Shown here: positions 1 to 7,731 of the stretch, in pieces
Position numbering within the stretch: position 1 is the stretch's first letter
How the letters are laid out: the number at the start of each line of letters is the position of its first letter
From: an uncultured Pelagibacteraceae bacterium
GTDB taxonomy: Bacteria; Pseudomonadota; Alphaproteobacteria; Pelagibacterales; Pelagibacteraceae
Direction: 5' to 3'
Assembly: GCA_902566925.1 (NCBI GenBank)
Contig: CACFKO010000002.1
Span: 62,001 to 126,000, forward strand
DNA: 64,000 bases
Notes under the pieces: model-generated
Seen by the model: the letters and a program-made list of their open reading frames with translations, nothing else
Told to the model about the DNA's origin: nothing
The model's database searches: none
Translations under genes and position numbers: made by a program

Positions 1-56
1 CTTGCATAAACGCAATAAGGGCAAGGGTTACCAGTGTACATAACAACTTTTTTCAT
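1..56 (-). CDS. grxC: Glutaredoxin, N-terminal fragment (gene runs off the left edge)
   Basis: Only the first 18 codons are inside the window. They read MKKVVMYTGNPCPYCVYA, a beta strand followed by the CPYC dithiol active site of class I glutaredoxins (GrxC/Grx3 type). Such proteins use glutathione to reduce disulfides and glutathionylated cysteines in the cytoplasm. The gene lies just downstream of the DUF2805-type gene on the same strand (its start is 2 bases past that gene's stop), so the two are probably co-transcribed. The rest of the protein cannot be checked here; the family call rests on the CPYC motif and its usual distance from the start. Confidence 0.85.
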   Translation of the reverse strand, partial: MKKVVMYTGNPCPYCVYA

Positions 57-58
57 AA

Positions 59-358
59 CTAATATATATCACTAATTCTAATTTTTTCTCTCATTTTTTT
101 TCTTTCAAGTTTAAATTTTTTCCTGTGTTTTATACTCGTCTTGTGAACTCTTTTTCTCCAAAGCCTAAATGAACTTGGTTTAAGGTTTCTTCTCATGATT
201 TTAATAACCTGAGATTCATTTTTTCCTGTTTTTTTTTCTATTTCTTCAAATGTGATACGGTCTGCCCAGCCCGCCCAAATTATCCAATCTTCATTATATT
301 TTTTTGGCTCTGGATTTTTAACTCTTGTTTCTGGAATAAGACTTCTTTTTTTCATCAA
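59..358 (-). CDS. DUF2805 / TIGR03643-type small basic protein
   Basis: A 99-residue basic protein. Its centre (about residues 24-65) reads DWIIWAGWADRITFEEIE, then a helix-turn-helix-like stretch ending in MRRNLKPSSFRLWRKRV. This pattern is typical of the DUF2805/TIGR03643 family, which I recognise but whose biochemical role is not established. The C-terminal third is almost all Lys/Arg, which would suit nucleic-acid binding, but that is inference. It is divergent from the LysE-type exporter with only 18 bases between start codons, and is followed on its own strand by the glutaredoxin gene. An ATG-ATG pair makes the exact first residue uncertain by one codon. Confidence 0.75.
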   Translation of the reverse strand: MMKKRSLIPETRVKNPEPKKYNEDWIIWAGWADRITFEEIEKKTGKNESQVIKIMRRNLKPSSFRLWRKRVHKTSIKHRKKFKLERKKMREKIRISDIY

Positions 359-376
359 AAAATATATAGTTTAAAT

Positions 377-985
377 ATGTTTCCTGAAAACTACTTTATT
401 TATGTTCAATTGTTACTGTTTCTTTTTATCACACCCGGACCACCTAGGGTCGTAATAGTAACTAATACAATTAACTATGGATTAAAAAAATCTATTTGGA
501 CCGCTTGCGGAGATGTTTCTGCTAATGCTTTTCAGGCAACCTTAGTGACATTTGTTATTGGAACTTTACTTATAGATAACCCAAGTATTTTTATTTATTT
601 AAAATGGGCAGGAATTTCCTACATTATGTATTTAGCCTATGAAACTTTTACCTTAAAAGTTAAAGGACTAGGAAAAAGAAATAAAATCAAAAAAAGTAAT
701 TTAGCTATGTATAGAGATGGTTTTTTAGTGGCAGGCTTAAGTCCAAAAGCTTTAGTTACTTTTGGAACAGTTTTTATTCAGTTTATTAATTTTGAAAATA
801 ATATTGTTTCACAATTTTTAATTTTAACTTTCACTTGGGTATTTTTAGATTTTCTAAGTCTTATGATGTACGGATTAGCCGCTAGAAAAATTTCAACATG
901 GCTAAGAGGAAATCCAAGACTTTTAAATACAATCTCAGCGTGTGTCTTAATTATCATTGCAATAATTATTGCAATTAGAACTTAA
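377..985 (+). CDS. LysE/RhtB-family amino-acid exporter
   Basis: A 202-residue membrane protein with about six hydrophobic segments. Near the N-terminus it has the family signature FITPGPPRVVIVTNTINYGLKKS, followed by a second segment with GDVSANAFQ. Members of the LysE/RhtB family export amino acids or related metabolites across the inner membrane, probably by proton antiport. The usual PGP is followed here by PRV instead of the commoner N, a small departure at the motif. It stands alone, divergent from the DUF2805-type gene, with an 81-base gap before the transporter cassette. The substrate cannot be read from the sequence. A second family member is at 17623-18210. Confidence 0.85.
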   Translation: MFPENYFIYVQLLLFLFITPGPPRVVIVTNTINYGLKKSIWTACGDVSANAFQATLVTFVIGTLLIDNPSIFIYLKWAGISYIMYLAYETFTLKVKGLGKRNKIKKSNLAMYRDGFLVAGLSPKALVTFGTVFIQFINFENNIVSQFLILTFTWVFLDFLSLMMYGLAARKISTWLRGNPRLLNTISACVLIIIAIIIAIRT

Positions 986-1038
986 TTTTCCCATTTTAAC
1001 CTGTTGTTTAAAAAGTCAAAAGTTGTTTAAATAAATTA

Positions 1039-1054
1039 TTAATTAATTAATTAA
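1039..1054 (+). promoter_or_regulatory. Four TTAA units upstream of the first livJ-type gene
   Basis: TTAATTAATTAATTAA, a perfect palindrome made of four TTAA units, ends 12 bases before the ATG at 1067 and lies just before the AAAGGGGG ribosome-binding region. The same 16-mer lies at almost the same distance from the other livJ-type gene (16092-16107). It could be an unstructured AU-rich 5' UTR enhancer or a binding site; chance is possible in such AT-rich DNA. Confidence 0.4.
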
Positions 1055-1066
1055 AGGGGGAAACAA

Positions 1067-2308
1067 ATGAATAAAATAGCTAAACTATTTATTACATTTA
1101 TTTCAGCTATAACTCTAACATTAGCAACCATCTCTTCTTCTTTTGCAAAAGTTGAAGACGGTATGATCGTGTTAGGTTCTGCGATATCTCTTACAGGTAA
1201 ATATTCTTCTAACGGAGTTCACACTCAAAATGGCTACAACATGGCTGTTGATAGAATTAACAGCATGGGTGGCGTAAAAGTTGGAGGAAAAAGTTATAAA
1301 TTTGAAATCATTTATTACGATGATGAGTCAAATCCTAAAAGAGCTGCACAGTTAGCTGAAAGACTAATTAAGCAAGATGGCGTTCATTATATGCTTGGAC
1401 CATACAGTTCAGGTTTAACGAAAGCCATTGCACCAGTAACCGAGAAATATAAAATTCCTATGGTTGAAGCGAATGGTGCATCAAGATCTTTATTTACAAA
1501 AGGATACAAATATTTGTTCGCGGTGTTATCACCAGCTAACCAATACCTTGAAGTAGCAATTGATCTTGCAGTCGAAAAAAATGGTGGTAAGCCAGTAAAA
1601 ATTGCGCAAGCATTTGAACAAGACGCTTTCTCACAAGACGTGAGACTTGGTATCTTGGATGCAGCAAAAAGAACTGGATCTAAAATCATTATTGATGACA
1701 AATTACCAAAAGAGCTAAATGATATGGCTGCTACATTGGCAAAAGTAAAAGCTACTAAGCCAGATGTACTAGTAGTATCAGGGCATACAAAAGGTGCATT
1801 AACTGCAATCAGACAAATATCTGAAATGAAAGTTGATGTTCCAATGTTAGCTATGACACACTGCGATGCTGCAAAACTTTCTAAACAACACGGAAAGAAA
1901 TCAGAATATGCATTGTGCGCTTCTCAATGGCATAAAAACTTAAGCTACAAAGATAAATTCTTTGGTGGTGGTAAGAAGTATGACAAAGACTTTAAAAAAG
2001 AATTTGGTTATGCTCCACCTTACCAATCAGCTGAGTCTTCTGCCGCTTTACTAGTGTTTAAAGATGCGTTCGAAAGAGCAAATTCTTTTGACAGAGACAA
2101 AGTAAGAGATGCTCTTAAAGCTACAGACATGCAAACTTTCTATGGAAACATTAAATTTGGTCCTGGCGGTCAAAACGTTGCTAAACCAATGATCTTGTTC
2201 CAAGTAAGATGTAAAGGTGATACGTGTGAGAATAAAGTTGTTGCTCCTACAAAATGGGCATCAGACAAATTCTTCCACCCAATTCCACCTTGGTCTGAAA
2301 GAAGTTAA
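1067..2308 (+). CDS. Branched-chain-amino-acid-type ABC transporter, periplasmic binding protein (cassette 1)
   Basis: A 413-residue protein with a clear signal peptide (MNKIAKLFITFISAITLTLA... cut near SFA) followed by a Peripla_BP_6 (LivJ-like) two-lobe fold: IVLGSAISLTGKYSSNG at the start of lobe 1 and YYDDESNPKRAAQLAERLI soon after. It is longer than classical LivJ (about 370 residues) and resembles the subgroup that binds amides, aromatic acids or unusual amino acids. The ligand is therefore unknown. It is the first gene of a rightward cassette and is separated from its permease genes by a strong terminator-like hairpin (2326-2359), which should make it far more abundant than the membrane parts. 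The start is set by AAAGGGGG six bases upstream of ATG. Confidence 0.9.
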   Translation: MNKIAKLFITFISAITLTLATISSSFAKVEDGMIVLGSAISLTGKYSSNGVHTQNGYNMAVDRINSMGGVKVGGKSYKFEIIYYDDESNPKRAAQLAERLIKQDGVHYMLGPYSSGLTKAIAPVTEKYKIPMVEANGASRSLFTKGYKYLFAVLSPANQYLEVAIDLAVEKNGGKPVKIAQAFEQDAFSQDVRLGILDAAKRTGSKIIIDDKLPKELNDMAATLAKVKATKPDVLVVSGHTKGALTAIRQISEMKVDVPMLAMTHCDAAKLSKQHGKKSEYALCASQWHKNLSYKDKFFGGGKKYDKDFKKEFGYAPPYQSAESSAALLVFKDAFERANSFDRDKVRDALKATDMQTFYGNIKFGPGGQNVAKPMILFQVRCKGDTCENKVVAPTKWASDKFFHPIPPWSERS

Positions 2309-2325
2309 TATCTAATTAAATTATT

Positions 2326-2359
2326 AAATGCCCCCTAAATTTTAGGGGGCATTTTTTTT
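2326..2359 (+). terminator. Intra-operon terminator-like hairpin
   Basis: AAATGCCCCCTA pairs with TAGGGGGCATTT, followed by a run of eight T. It lies 18 bases after the binding-protein stop and ends 14 bases before the permease start. It fits a leaky terminator or 3' stabiliser that sets the ratio of binding protein to permease. Confidence 0.9.
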
Positions 2360-2372
2360 AAAGATAATTTTT

Positions 2373-3266
2373 ATGGATTTTTTAATTTTTCAAGCTCCAA
2401 TGTTAATGGTCCAAGCTTCATTGGACGGAATTCTTCTAGGGATTTTATTTGCACTAATTGCTTACGGAATGGCCCTCCAGTGGGGAGTAATGAATATAAT
2501 CAATATTGCACAAGGTGATTTAGTAATACTCGGAGGTTATATTGCATACACTATGTATCTTGCTGGAATTCATCCAGCTTGGGGAGTTATTGTTTCTCCA
2601 ATTATAATGTATTTTGTTGGCTGGGGACTTTATAAACTAGTAATTAATAAAGTTGTGGATCGAGACTTATTTATTTCAATTTTAGCAACTTTCGGTATTG
2701 CAATTGTATTTCAACAGTTAATGAATTTTATTTTTGGTGCAGACGTAGTTGTTGCACAGTCTGAGTATGGAACAACAATGTTATTTGATAATTCAGTTAC
2801 CCTACCAAATTCAAAAATATTCTCCGCTTTTGTAAGCTTAGCATATGCAGTAGCTTTGGTTGTTTACATGAAAAAATCTAGACTTGGACGAGCTATAAGA
2901 GCTACAGCGCAAAATGCTAGAGCTGCAAAAATTCTTGGTGTAGATACTGAAAAAGTTTATGCTGCAACTTTTGGTATTAATGCTGCGTTGTGTGGTATTG
3001 CAGGCGCTCTTATTTCAATCACTCTTACTCTTCATCCTTATGTAGGACTTCCTTATACAGTTAGATCCTTCATGATAGTTATTGTAGCAGGTCTTGGTAA
3101 TTTACCAGCGGTAGCAATTTCAGGTATGGGGCTAGGACTTTTTGAAGAATTTGCAGATTATATTTTAGGAACAGAATTTAGAATTGGTGCAGTGTTTATG
3201 CTGCTAGTCTTCATATTAGTTTACAGAAGATTCAAACTTTCAAAGAAAAGAGAGTATTTAAAATGA
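2373..3266 (+). CDS. Branched-chain-type ABC transporter permease, LivH family (cassette 1)
   Basis: A 297-residue inner-membrane permease of the LivH type. It has about eight hydrophobic segments. The N-terminal LDGILLGILFALIAYGMALQWGVMNIINIAQGD is the hallmark of the family (the alternative GMINFAHGD form is seen in cassette 2). The cytoplasmic coupling loop RAIRATAQNARAAKILGV sits near residue 180. It forms the channel together with the LivM-type protein at 4134. The stop overlaps the start of the HExxH gene by four bases (ATGA), so that gene is translationally coupled to the permease. Confidence 0.92.
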   Translation: MDFLIFQAPMLMVQASLDGILLGILFALIAYGMALQWGVMNIINIAQGDLVILGGYIAYTMYLAGIHPAWGVIVSPIIMYFVGWGLYKLVINKVVDRDLFISILATFGIAIVFQQLMNFIFGADVVVAQSEYGTTMLFDNSVTLPNSKIFSAFVSLAYAVALVVYMKKSRLGRAIRATAQNARAAKILGVDTEKVYAATFGINAALCGIAGALISITLTLHPYVGLPYTVRSFMIVIVAGLGNLPAVAISGMGLGLFEEFADYILGTEFRIGAVFMLLVFILVYRRFKLSKKREYLK

Positions 3267-4132
3267 GAAAAATTATTTTATTTTTAACTTTGCTGATGGT
3301 TTCAAATGCGTTTGCTGATGAAAAACCAGGCAGATTTTTTAAAGATCAGCCAGATGTAACAAAAGATCCTCAAGTTCATTTCATATATTTGTTAAATAAA
3401 GATAGCAAAGACAATGAGTGGGATATTAATGGAAAAATGGAAGCTGAACTCATGGAAATTAATGAAAAATTTTTTGAAATGACAAAGGGAAAACAAAAAT
3501 TTAGATATGATATGAGAAAAGATGGAAAACTAGATATCTCTTTTGTTCGTTTTGATAAAAAACACAAAGGTAATTATGGAATGAATTATCCAGATGCTTT
3601 TCTTTCTAAAAATGGATTTAATGATCCAAACAAACTTTATTTTACATGGGCTGATGTTGGTCATCAAGATGGAGGCCAAGGATCCGTTCATCATGGATAC
3701 ATATTTTTAAAAAGTAAATATATTGGTGTAAAAGCAAAAAGAAGTATTATGACACTGCACGAATTAGCTCACGTGGCTGGTTTTGCCTGGCCGTGTAACA
3801 AAGGAAATTACGGAGGTAGTCATATTAGAAATACAATCGTTGGAGGACCTGAGAGTGGTGATAAATACAAATTAGGTAGTATATATGATCACGGAGATCC
3901 TACCTGCCCAGATATGAAAGACTTGGTTTTTTTAACACCAACTTCAGATACACCTTTTAATCCAGTGGAATTAAAATGTGCTATGGCCGCAGAAGTTGGA
4001 AGAGGTATCGCGCCTAACCCTGATTATAAATGGAGAGATAGATATTCTCATAAAAAATTACAAAAAGTATCTAAGAAAAGAACTTGGTGCACTTATAACC
4101 GTTATAAAAACTTTAAAAAAGGTAATCATTAA
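3263..4132 (+). CDS. Secreted HExxH-motif protein, possible metallopeptidase or metal-binding hydrolase
   Basis: A 289-residue protein with a signal peptide (MRKIILFLTLLMVSNAFA, cut before DEKPG). I do not recognise a named family. The most informative segment is SIMTLHELAHVAGFAWPC at about residues 161-178: HELAH is a zinc-binding HExxH with G at the position seen in many metallopeptidases. Further His/Asp residues (GHQDGGQG and SVHHGY near 133-145, YDHGDPTCPD near 212) could complete a metal site. Cysteines near 178, 219 and 242 suggest periplasmic disulfides. It is wedged between livH and livM by an ATGA overlap and a 1-base gap, so it belongs to the transporter operon. It may process the imported substrate or a precursor outside the inner membrane. 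Function is inference. Confidence 0.6.
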   Translation: MRKIILFLTLLMVSNAFADEKPGRFFKDQPDVTKDPQVHFIYLLNKDSKDNEWDINGKMEAELMEINEKFFEMTKGKQKFRYDMRKDGKLDISFVRFDKKHKGNYGMNYPDAFLSKNGFNDPNKLYFTWADVGHQDGGQGSVHHGYIFLKSKYIGVKAKRSIMTLHELAHVAGFAWPCNKGNYGGSHIRNTIVGGPESGDKYKLGSIYDHGDPTCPDMKDLVFLTPTSDTPFNPVELKCAMAAEVGRGIAPNPDYKWRDRYSHKKLQKVSKKRTWCTYNRYKNFKKGNH

Positions 4133-4133
4133 A

Positions 4134-5189
4134 ATGAAACAAAAGGATTTAATTTTATACTCTGGTTTAATTATCTTAGGTTTAGCTGCACCTTATTTAT
4201 TCTCTGCTTTCAAAGTTCAGCTTACATATCTTTGTGTCTTGATTGTTCTTGCGATGACTTGGAATTTACAAGGTGGAGAAATGGGCTACAATAGTTTTGG
4301 AAATATTCTTTTCTACGGTCTTGGAATGTACTTAACTGCATCAGTTCAAGTGGGCATGTTTTTTCCATTAGCAGAATGGACAGAAAGTGGTGGAGAAAAA
4401 ACTTTCGTGCATACTACAGCACAATATTTCCAAGGAATAGGTGTAGGGTTATTAGTTTCAGCTATTGTTCCAGCATTGGTCGCGGGCGCTATTGGTTATG
4501 CTATTTTAGGTTTAAGAGGTCATTATTTTGCTATTTGCACTTTAGGTTTAGGGATCGCAGCAGGTGAAATTGCTGGAGGTATAGAAATAATTGGAGCTGG
4601 TCAAGGCTTTACCACACCACCTTTTCCTGCAGAAATAGTTGACGTTGAAGCCAGAGGGAAGTTTTTCTACTTTTTAAGTTTTTTTGTATTAGTTCTAGCA
4701 TTTGTTTTTGTAAAATATATTTACGGCTCTAGGTTTAGATTAATTTTAAATGCGATAAGAGATAATGAAGATAAAGCAGAAGCAATGGGTATTCAAACAA
4801 TGAAATATAAAATTGTTGGTTGGATGGTATCTGCATTTTTCTGTGGTCTAGCCGGTGGAATTATGGGTGGATTAATTGGATATATAGATTCCACAGATGT
4901 TGCATTTGATGGAAGAGAGATGGGAGTCTTTATGGTTTTAATGGCAATACTTGGTGGAAAAGGAACTTTATGGGGACCAATTATTGGTGCAACTTTATTC
5001 CATTTCTTCAAAGAAGGTCTTTGGACTTTTATATTAGGTTGGCAATATGTTGCGTTAGGAGTTTTGATTGTTGTAATCGTAATTTATTTCCCAGAGGGAT
5101 TAATGGGTTGGTTAAGAGAAAAATACCCTGAAAGATTTGGAGAAGTTATAGATGAAAAAGATCGTAAATCACAGGTGGAATTAAAATGA
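4134..5189 (+). CDS. Branched-chain-type ABC transporter permease, LivM family (cassette 1)
   Basis: A 351-residue permease with about nine hydrophobic segments. LAMTWNLQGGEMGYNSFGNILFYGLGMY near residue 40 and LRGHYFAICTLGLGIAAGEIAGG near 130 are the LivM signatures. RLILNAIRDNEDKAEAMGI near 205 is the loop that docks on the ATPases. The frame stays open far upstream, but the ATG at 4134 is chosen: it follows the HExxH stop by one base and gives the usual LivM N-terminus. The start of livG overlaps its stop (ATGA). Confidence 0.92.
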   Translation: MKQKDLILYSGLIILGLAAPYLFSAFKVQLTYLCVLIVLAMTWNLQGGEMGYNSFGNILFYGLGMYLTASVQVGMFFPLAEWTESGGEKTFVHTTAQYFQGIGVGLLVSAIVPALVAGAIGYAILGLRGHYFAICTLGLGIAAGEIAGGIEIIGAGQGFTTPPFPAEIVDVEARGKFFYFLSFFVLVLAFVFVKYIYGSRFRLILNAIRDNEDKAEAMGIQTMKYKIVGWMVSAFFCGLAGGIMGGLIGYIDSTDVAFDGREMGVFMVLMAILGGKGTLWGPIIGATLFHFFKEGLWTFILGWQYVALGVLIVVIVIYFPEGLMGWLREKYPERFGEVIDEKDRKSQVELK

Positions 5190-5920
5190 GTCTTTTAGAA
5201 GTAAAAAATGTAAGCAAATCTTTTGGAGGTGTGAAAGCCAATGTAGATATTTCTGTTTCTGTGGAGCAAGGATCAATAGTTGGCTTAATTGGACCAAATG
5301 GTTCTGGCAAAACAACGTTATTTAATTCAATCGTTGGAACCCATCCAATTGATCAAGGGTCTATTATTTTTAATAATACCGAAGTTTCAGAAATGCCAGT
5401 TCCTGCTGTAGCTAAACTGGGATTATTAAGAACATTTCAACAAACAAGAATTTATTCTAAACTTAATTGCGTAGAAAATATGTTAATTAGCCACAAGGCT
5501 AGTGACTCAGGTTTTATATTTGCAAAAATACCTGCTGAACTTACTGAAAAAGCGGAAAATCTTTTAAACTTTGTAGGTCTCTATCAAAAAAGAAATTTAA
5601 GAGGAGGAGATTTGTCATTTGGTCAGCAAAAACTTTTAGAATTAGCAATGGCCTTAATGAATGAGCCTAAAATGCTATTATTAGATGAACCAACAGCAGG
5701 TATAAATCCAACCTTAATAAATGGAATTATAGATAGACTTATAAAAGTTAATAAAGATTATGGAATTACTCTATTAGTAATAGAGCATAATATGAAAGTT
5801 ATAATGAGTTTAGCTCAAAGTATTTTTTGTTTAGCTCATGGAAAACTTTTAGCAGAAGGCTCACCAGATCAAATTAAAAATGATAAGCGAGTTGTTGATG
5901 CTTACTTGGGAGCGCAATAA
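5186..5920 (+). CDS. ABC transporter ATPase, LivG family (cassette 1)
   Basis: A 244-residue ATPase. It has a Walker A (GPNGSGKTT, about residue 36), the LivG-type FQQTRIYSKLNCVENML, a signature LSFGQQKLLELAMAL, a Walker B LLLDEPTAGINP and the switch His in VIEHNM. It hydrolyses ATP to drive the LivH/LivM-type channel. It overlaps livM by four bases, and its stop shares the base TAATG with livF, so stoichiometric translation is expected. Confidence 0.95.
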   Translation: MSLLEVKNVSKSFGGVKANVDISVSVEQGSIVGLIGPNGSGKTTLFNSIVGTHPIDQGSIIFNNTEVSEMPVPAVAKLGLLRTFQQTRIYSKLNCVENMLISHKASDSGFIFAKIPAELTEKAENLLNFVGLYQKRNLRGGDLSFGQQKLLELAMALMNEPKMLLLDEPTAGINPTLINGIIDRLIKVNKDYGITLLVIEHNMKVIMSLAQSIFCLAHGKLLAEGSPDQIKNDKRVVDAYLGAQ

Positions 5921-6705
5921 TGGCAAATCAGTACGAGGTATTAGGAAAAGCACCAGATATTAAAGATCTACAAAAACTTTCTGGATCTAACTTACATTTA
6001 CAAATTAAAAATTTAAATGCTGGTTATGGTAAAATGGAAATACTTCATAACTTTGATTTATTAGTAGATAAAGCTCAATCATTATGTCTAATAGGGCCAA
6101 ATGGTGCAGGGAAATCTACAATACTCCATTCTATTTATGGTTTCACAAATATCTTTTCAGGAAAAATTGAAATTGATGGAAACGAGATTACCAAACTCTC
6201 GCCAGCTCAAAAATTAAAAAGCTGTGGCATAGCTTATATTCTTCAAGATAATTCTGTATTTCCAGATATGACAGTAGAAGAAAATTTACTAATGGGAGGA
6301 TATATTAAGGACAAAACTGAAGAATCTTATACCGAAGCTAAAAGAGTTTTAGAAAAATATGAAAGATTAAATAAAAGACGAAACCAACCTGCAAAAGTAT
6401 TATCGGGCGGAGAAAGAAGACTTCTTGAGATTTCAAGAGCTTTAGTAATGCGCCCATCTATACTCTTAGTTGATGAACCTTCGATAGGATTAGAACCTCG
6501 ATATATTGAAATGGTTTTTGAAATTTTGGACGATCTTCAAAAGAATGAAAAGAAAACCATTATCATGGTTGAACAAAATGCAAAAAAAGGTCTTGAGTTT
6601 GCAGACATCGGTTACGTATTAGTTTCTGGACAAACTGCCATTGTTGGAAAAGGAAATGATTTATTAAAAAATCCTGATGTCGGAAGATTATTTCTTGGCG
6701 GTTAA
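5920..6705 (+). CDS. ABC transporter ATPase, LivF family, with N-terminal extension (cassette 1)
   Basis: A 261-residue ATPase. Walker A is GPNGAGKST (about residue 66), the signature is LSGGERRLLEISRAL, Walker B is LLVDEPSIGLEP, and the switch His is replaced by Gln in MVEQNAKKG, as is normal for LivF. About 28 residues precede the first beta strand (LHLQIKNLNAGYG), a longer N-terminus than in classical LivF (compare 237 residues for the second operon's copy). The start is set by the TAATG overlap with livG. It is the partner ATPase of the LivG-type subunit. Confidence 0.94.
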   Translation: MANQYEVLGKAPDIKDLQKLSGSNLHLQIKNLNAGYGKMEILHNFDLLVDKAQSLCLIGPNGAGKSTILHSIYGFTNIFSGKIEIDGNEITKLSPAQKLKSCGIAYILQDNSVFPDMTVEENLLMGGYIKDKTEESYTEAKRVLEKYERLNKRRNQPAKVLSGGERRLLEISRALVMRPSILLVDEPSIGLEPRYIEMVFEILDDLQKNEKKTIIMVEQNAKKGLEFADIGYVLVSGQTAIVGKGNDLLKNPDVGRLFLGG

Positions 6706-7406
6706 TGATAAATTCTGCGTATTTTCTTTTAGGCTTTAAATCTGTTCGTTCAGCTGATAGCCCAGCCATTGCTTTAGGATGTAGTTTTTTAGCTATTGGA
6801 GCATTGCTAAAAAACATTGGTTTTAATTTTCAGCAAAGCTTCTTTTCTACTTTCTTTACTTATGCCTTGCCCGGTCAACTTGTTATGGCGGAATCTTTTT
6901 TGATTGGGGCATCTTTAATAAATATCTTTATTGGTGTTTGGTTAGTTAATGCCCGTTTATTTCCTATGGCAGTTTCAATGTTTCCGTTACTCAAAAGTCA
7001 TAAACAACCTAAGTGGAAATACTATTTGTCATGTCATTTTCTTGCAGTTTCCTCTTGGCTGATAATGAAGAAAGATTACAGAACCATTGATGAAGATCAC
7101 AGAATAGATTTTTGGATAGGCATCGGAACAGCTACATGGTCCATCGCTATTTTTTCAACGGTTCTAGGATTTGTAGTTTCTGACTATCTAAGTAAAGATA
7201 TGATGATTGGTCTTGCTATTGTAAATCCTGTTTATTTTTTTTGTATGCTGCTAGGCTCAATGAAGAATATTGTTATTGGAGCCTCAGTTATTCTAGGAAC
7301 AATCCTTGGTCCTGTTTTTTATTTAGTGTCACCTGAGTGGTGTATTTTGTACGGGGGAGTAACCGCAGGTGTTATTGCGTTTTTAGTTGGAGAGTTTAAT
7401 GAGTGA
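6705..7406 (+). CDS. azlC: AzlC-family membrane protein, large subunit of a branched-chain amino-acid exporter
   Basis: A 233-residue membrane protein with about seven hydrophobic segments. FTYALPGQLVMAESFLIGAS and IFIGVWLVNARLFPMAVSMFPLL are typical of AzlC (YgaZ-type). AzlC with AzlD forms an exporter known for branched-chain amino acids and their analogues. It starts in a TAATG overlap with livF and overlaps azlD by eight bases. An exporter inside an importer operon is odd; it may vent an amino-acid product or excess made from the imported substrate, which is inference. Confidence 0.85.
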   Translation: MINSAYFLLGFKSVRSADSPAIALGCSFLAIGALLKNIGFNFQQSFFSTFFTYALPGQLVMAESFLIGASLINIFIGVWLVNARLFPMAVSMFPLLKSHKQPKWKYYLSCHFLAVSSWLIMKKDYRTIDEDHRIDFWIGIGTATWSIAIFSTVLGFVVSDYLSKDMMIGLAIVNPVYFFCMLLGSMKNIVIGASVILGTILGPVFYLVSPEWCILYGGVTAGVIAFLVGEFNE

Positions 7407-7731
7407 TTTATCTTCAAATATTGTTTTAGTTATAGCTGTCACATCAATTGCAACTTATCTCTCAAGATCTTTAGGTGTTTTATTTTCAGAAAGAATTGAT
7501 GAGAATTCTAAAATATTTAGATTATTTGACTGTATAGCTTATTCAACTTTGGCTGCCTTAATTTCTAAAGTTGTAGTTTTTCCAGCAGGAGATCTCGGAG
7601 AAGCAAGCAATTTAATAAGATTAATAGTAGTTTTTGTTTGTGTAGGTGTATTTTTTATAGCAAAAAGAAACCTTGTCTATCCTACGGTGCTATCTGCTAT
7701 ACTTTTGACAACTTTAATTAAATTTGTATGA
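7399..7731 (+). CDS. azlD: AzlD-family membrane protein, small subunit of a branched-chain amino-acid exporter
   Basis: A 110-residue protein with about four hydrophobic segments and the family-like ATYLSRSLGVLFSERI near the N-terminus. The open frame extends to a TTG at 7387, but the ATG at 7399 is preferred: it gives ATGAGTGA, an eight-base overlap with azlC, and the usual AzlD length. It works as the small partner of AzlC. Its stop overlaps the hydrolase start by four bases. Confidence 0.82.
   Translation: MSDLSSNIVLVIAVTSIATYLSRSLGVLFSERIDENSKIFRLFDCIAYSTLAALISKVVVFPAGDLGEASNLIRLIVVFVCVGVFFIAKRNLVYPTVLSAILLTTLIKFV

Noticed and set aside
1387..1701. 104-residue frame antisense to the first livJ-type gene
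   Set aside because: It lies wholly inside a clear binding-protein gene and has no ribosome-binding site; the composition is that of a reverse-strand shadow.
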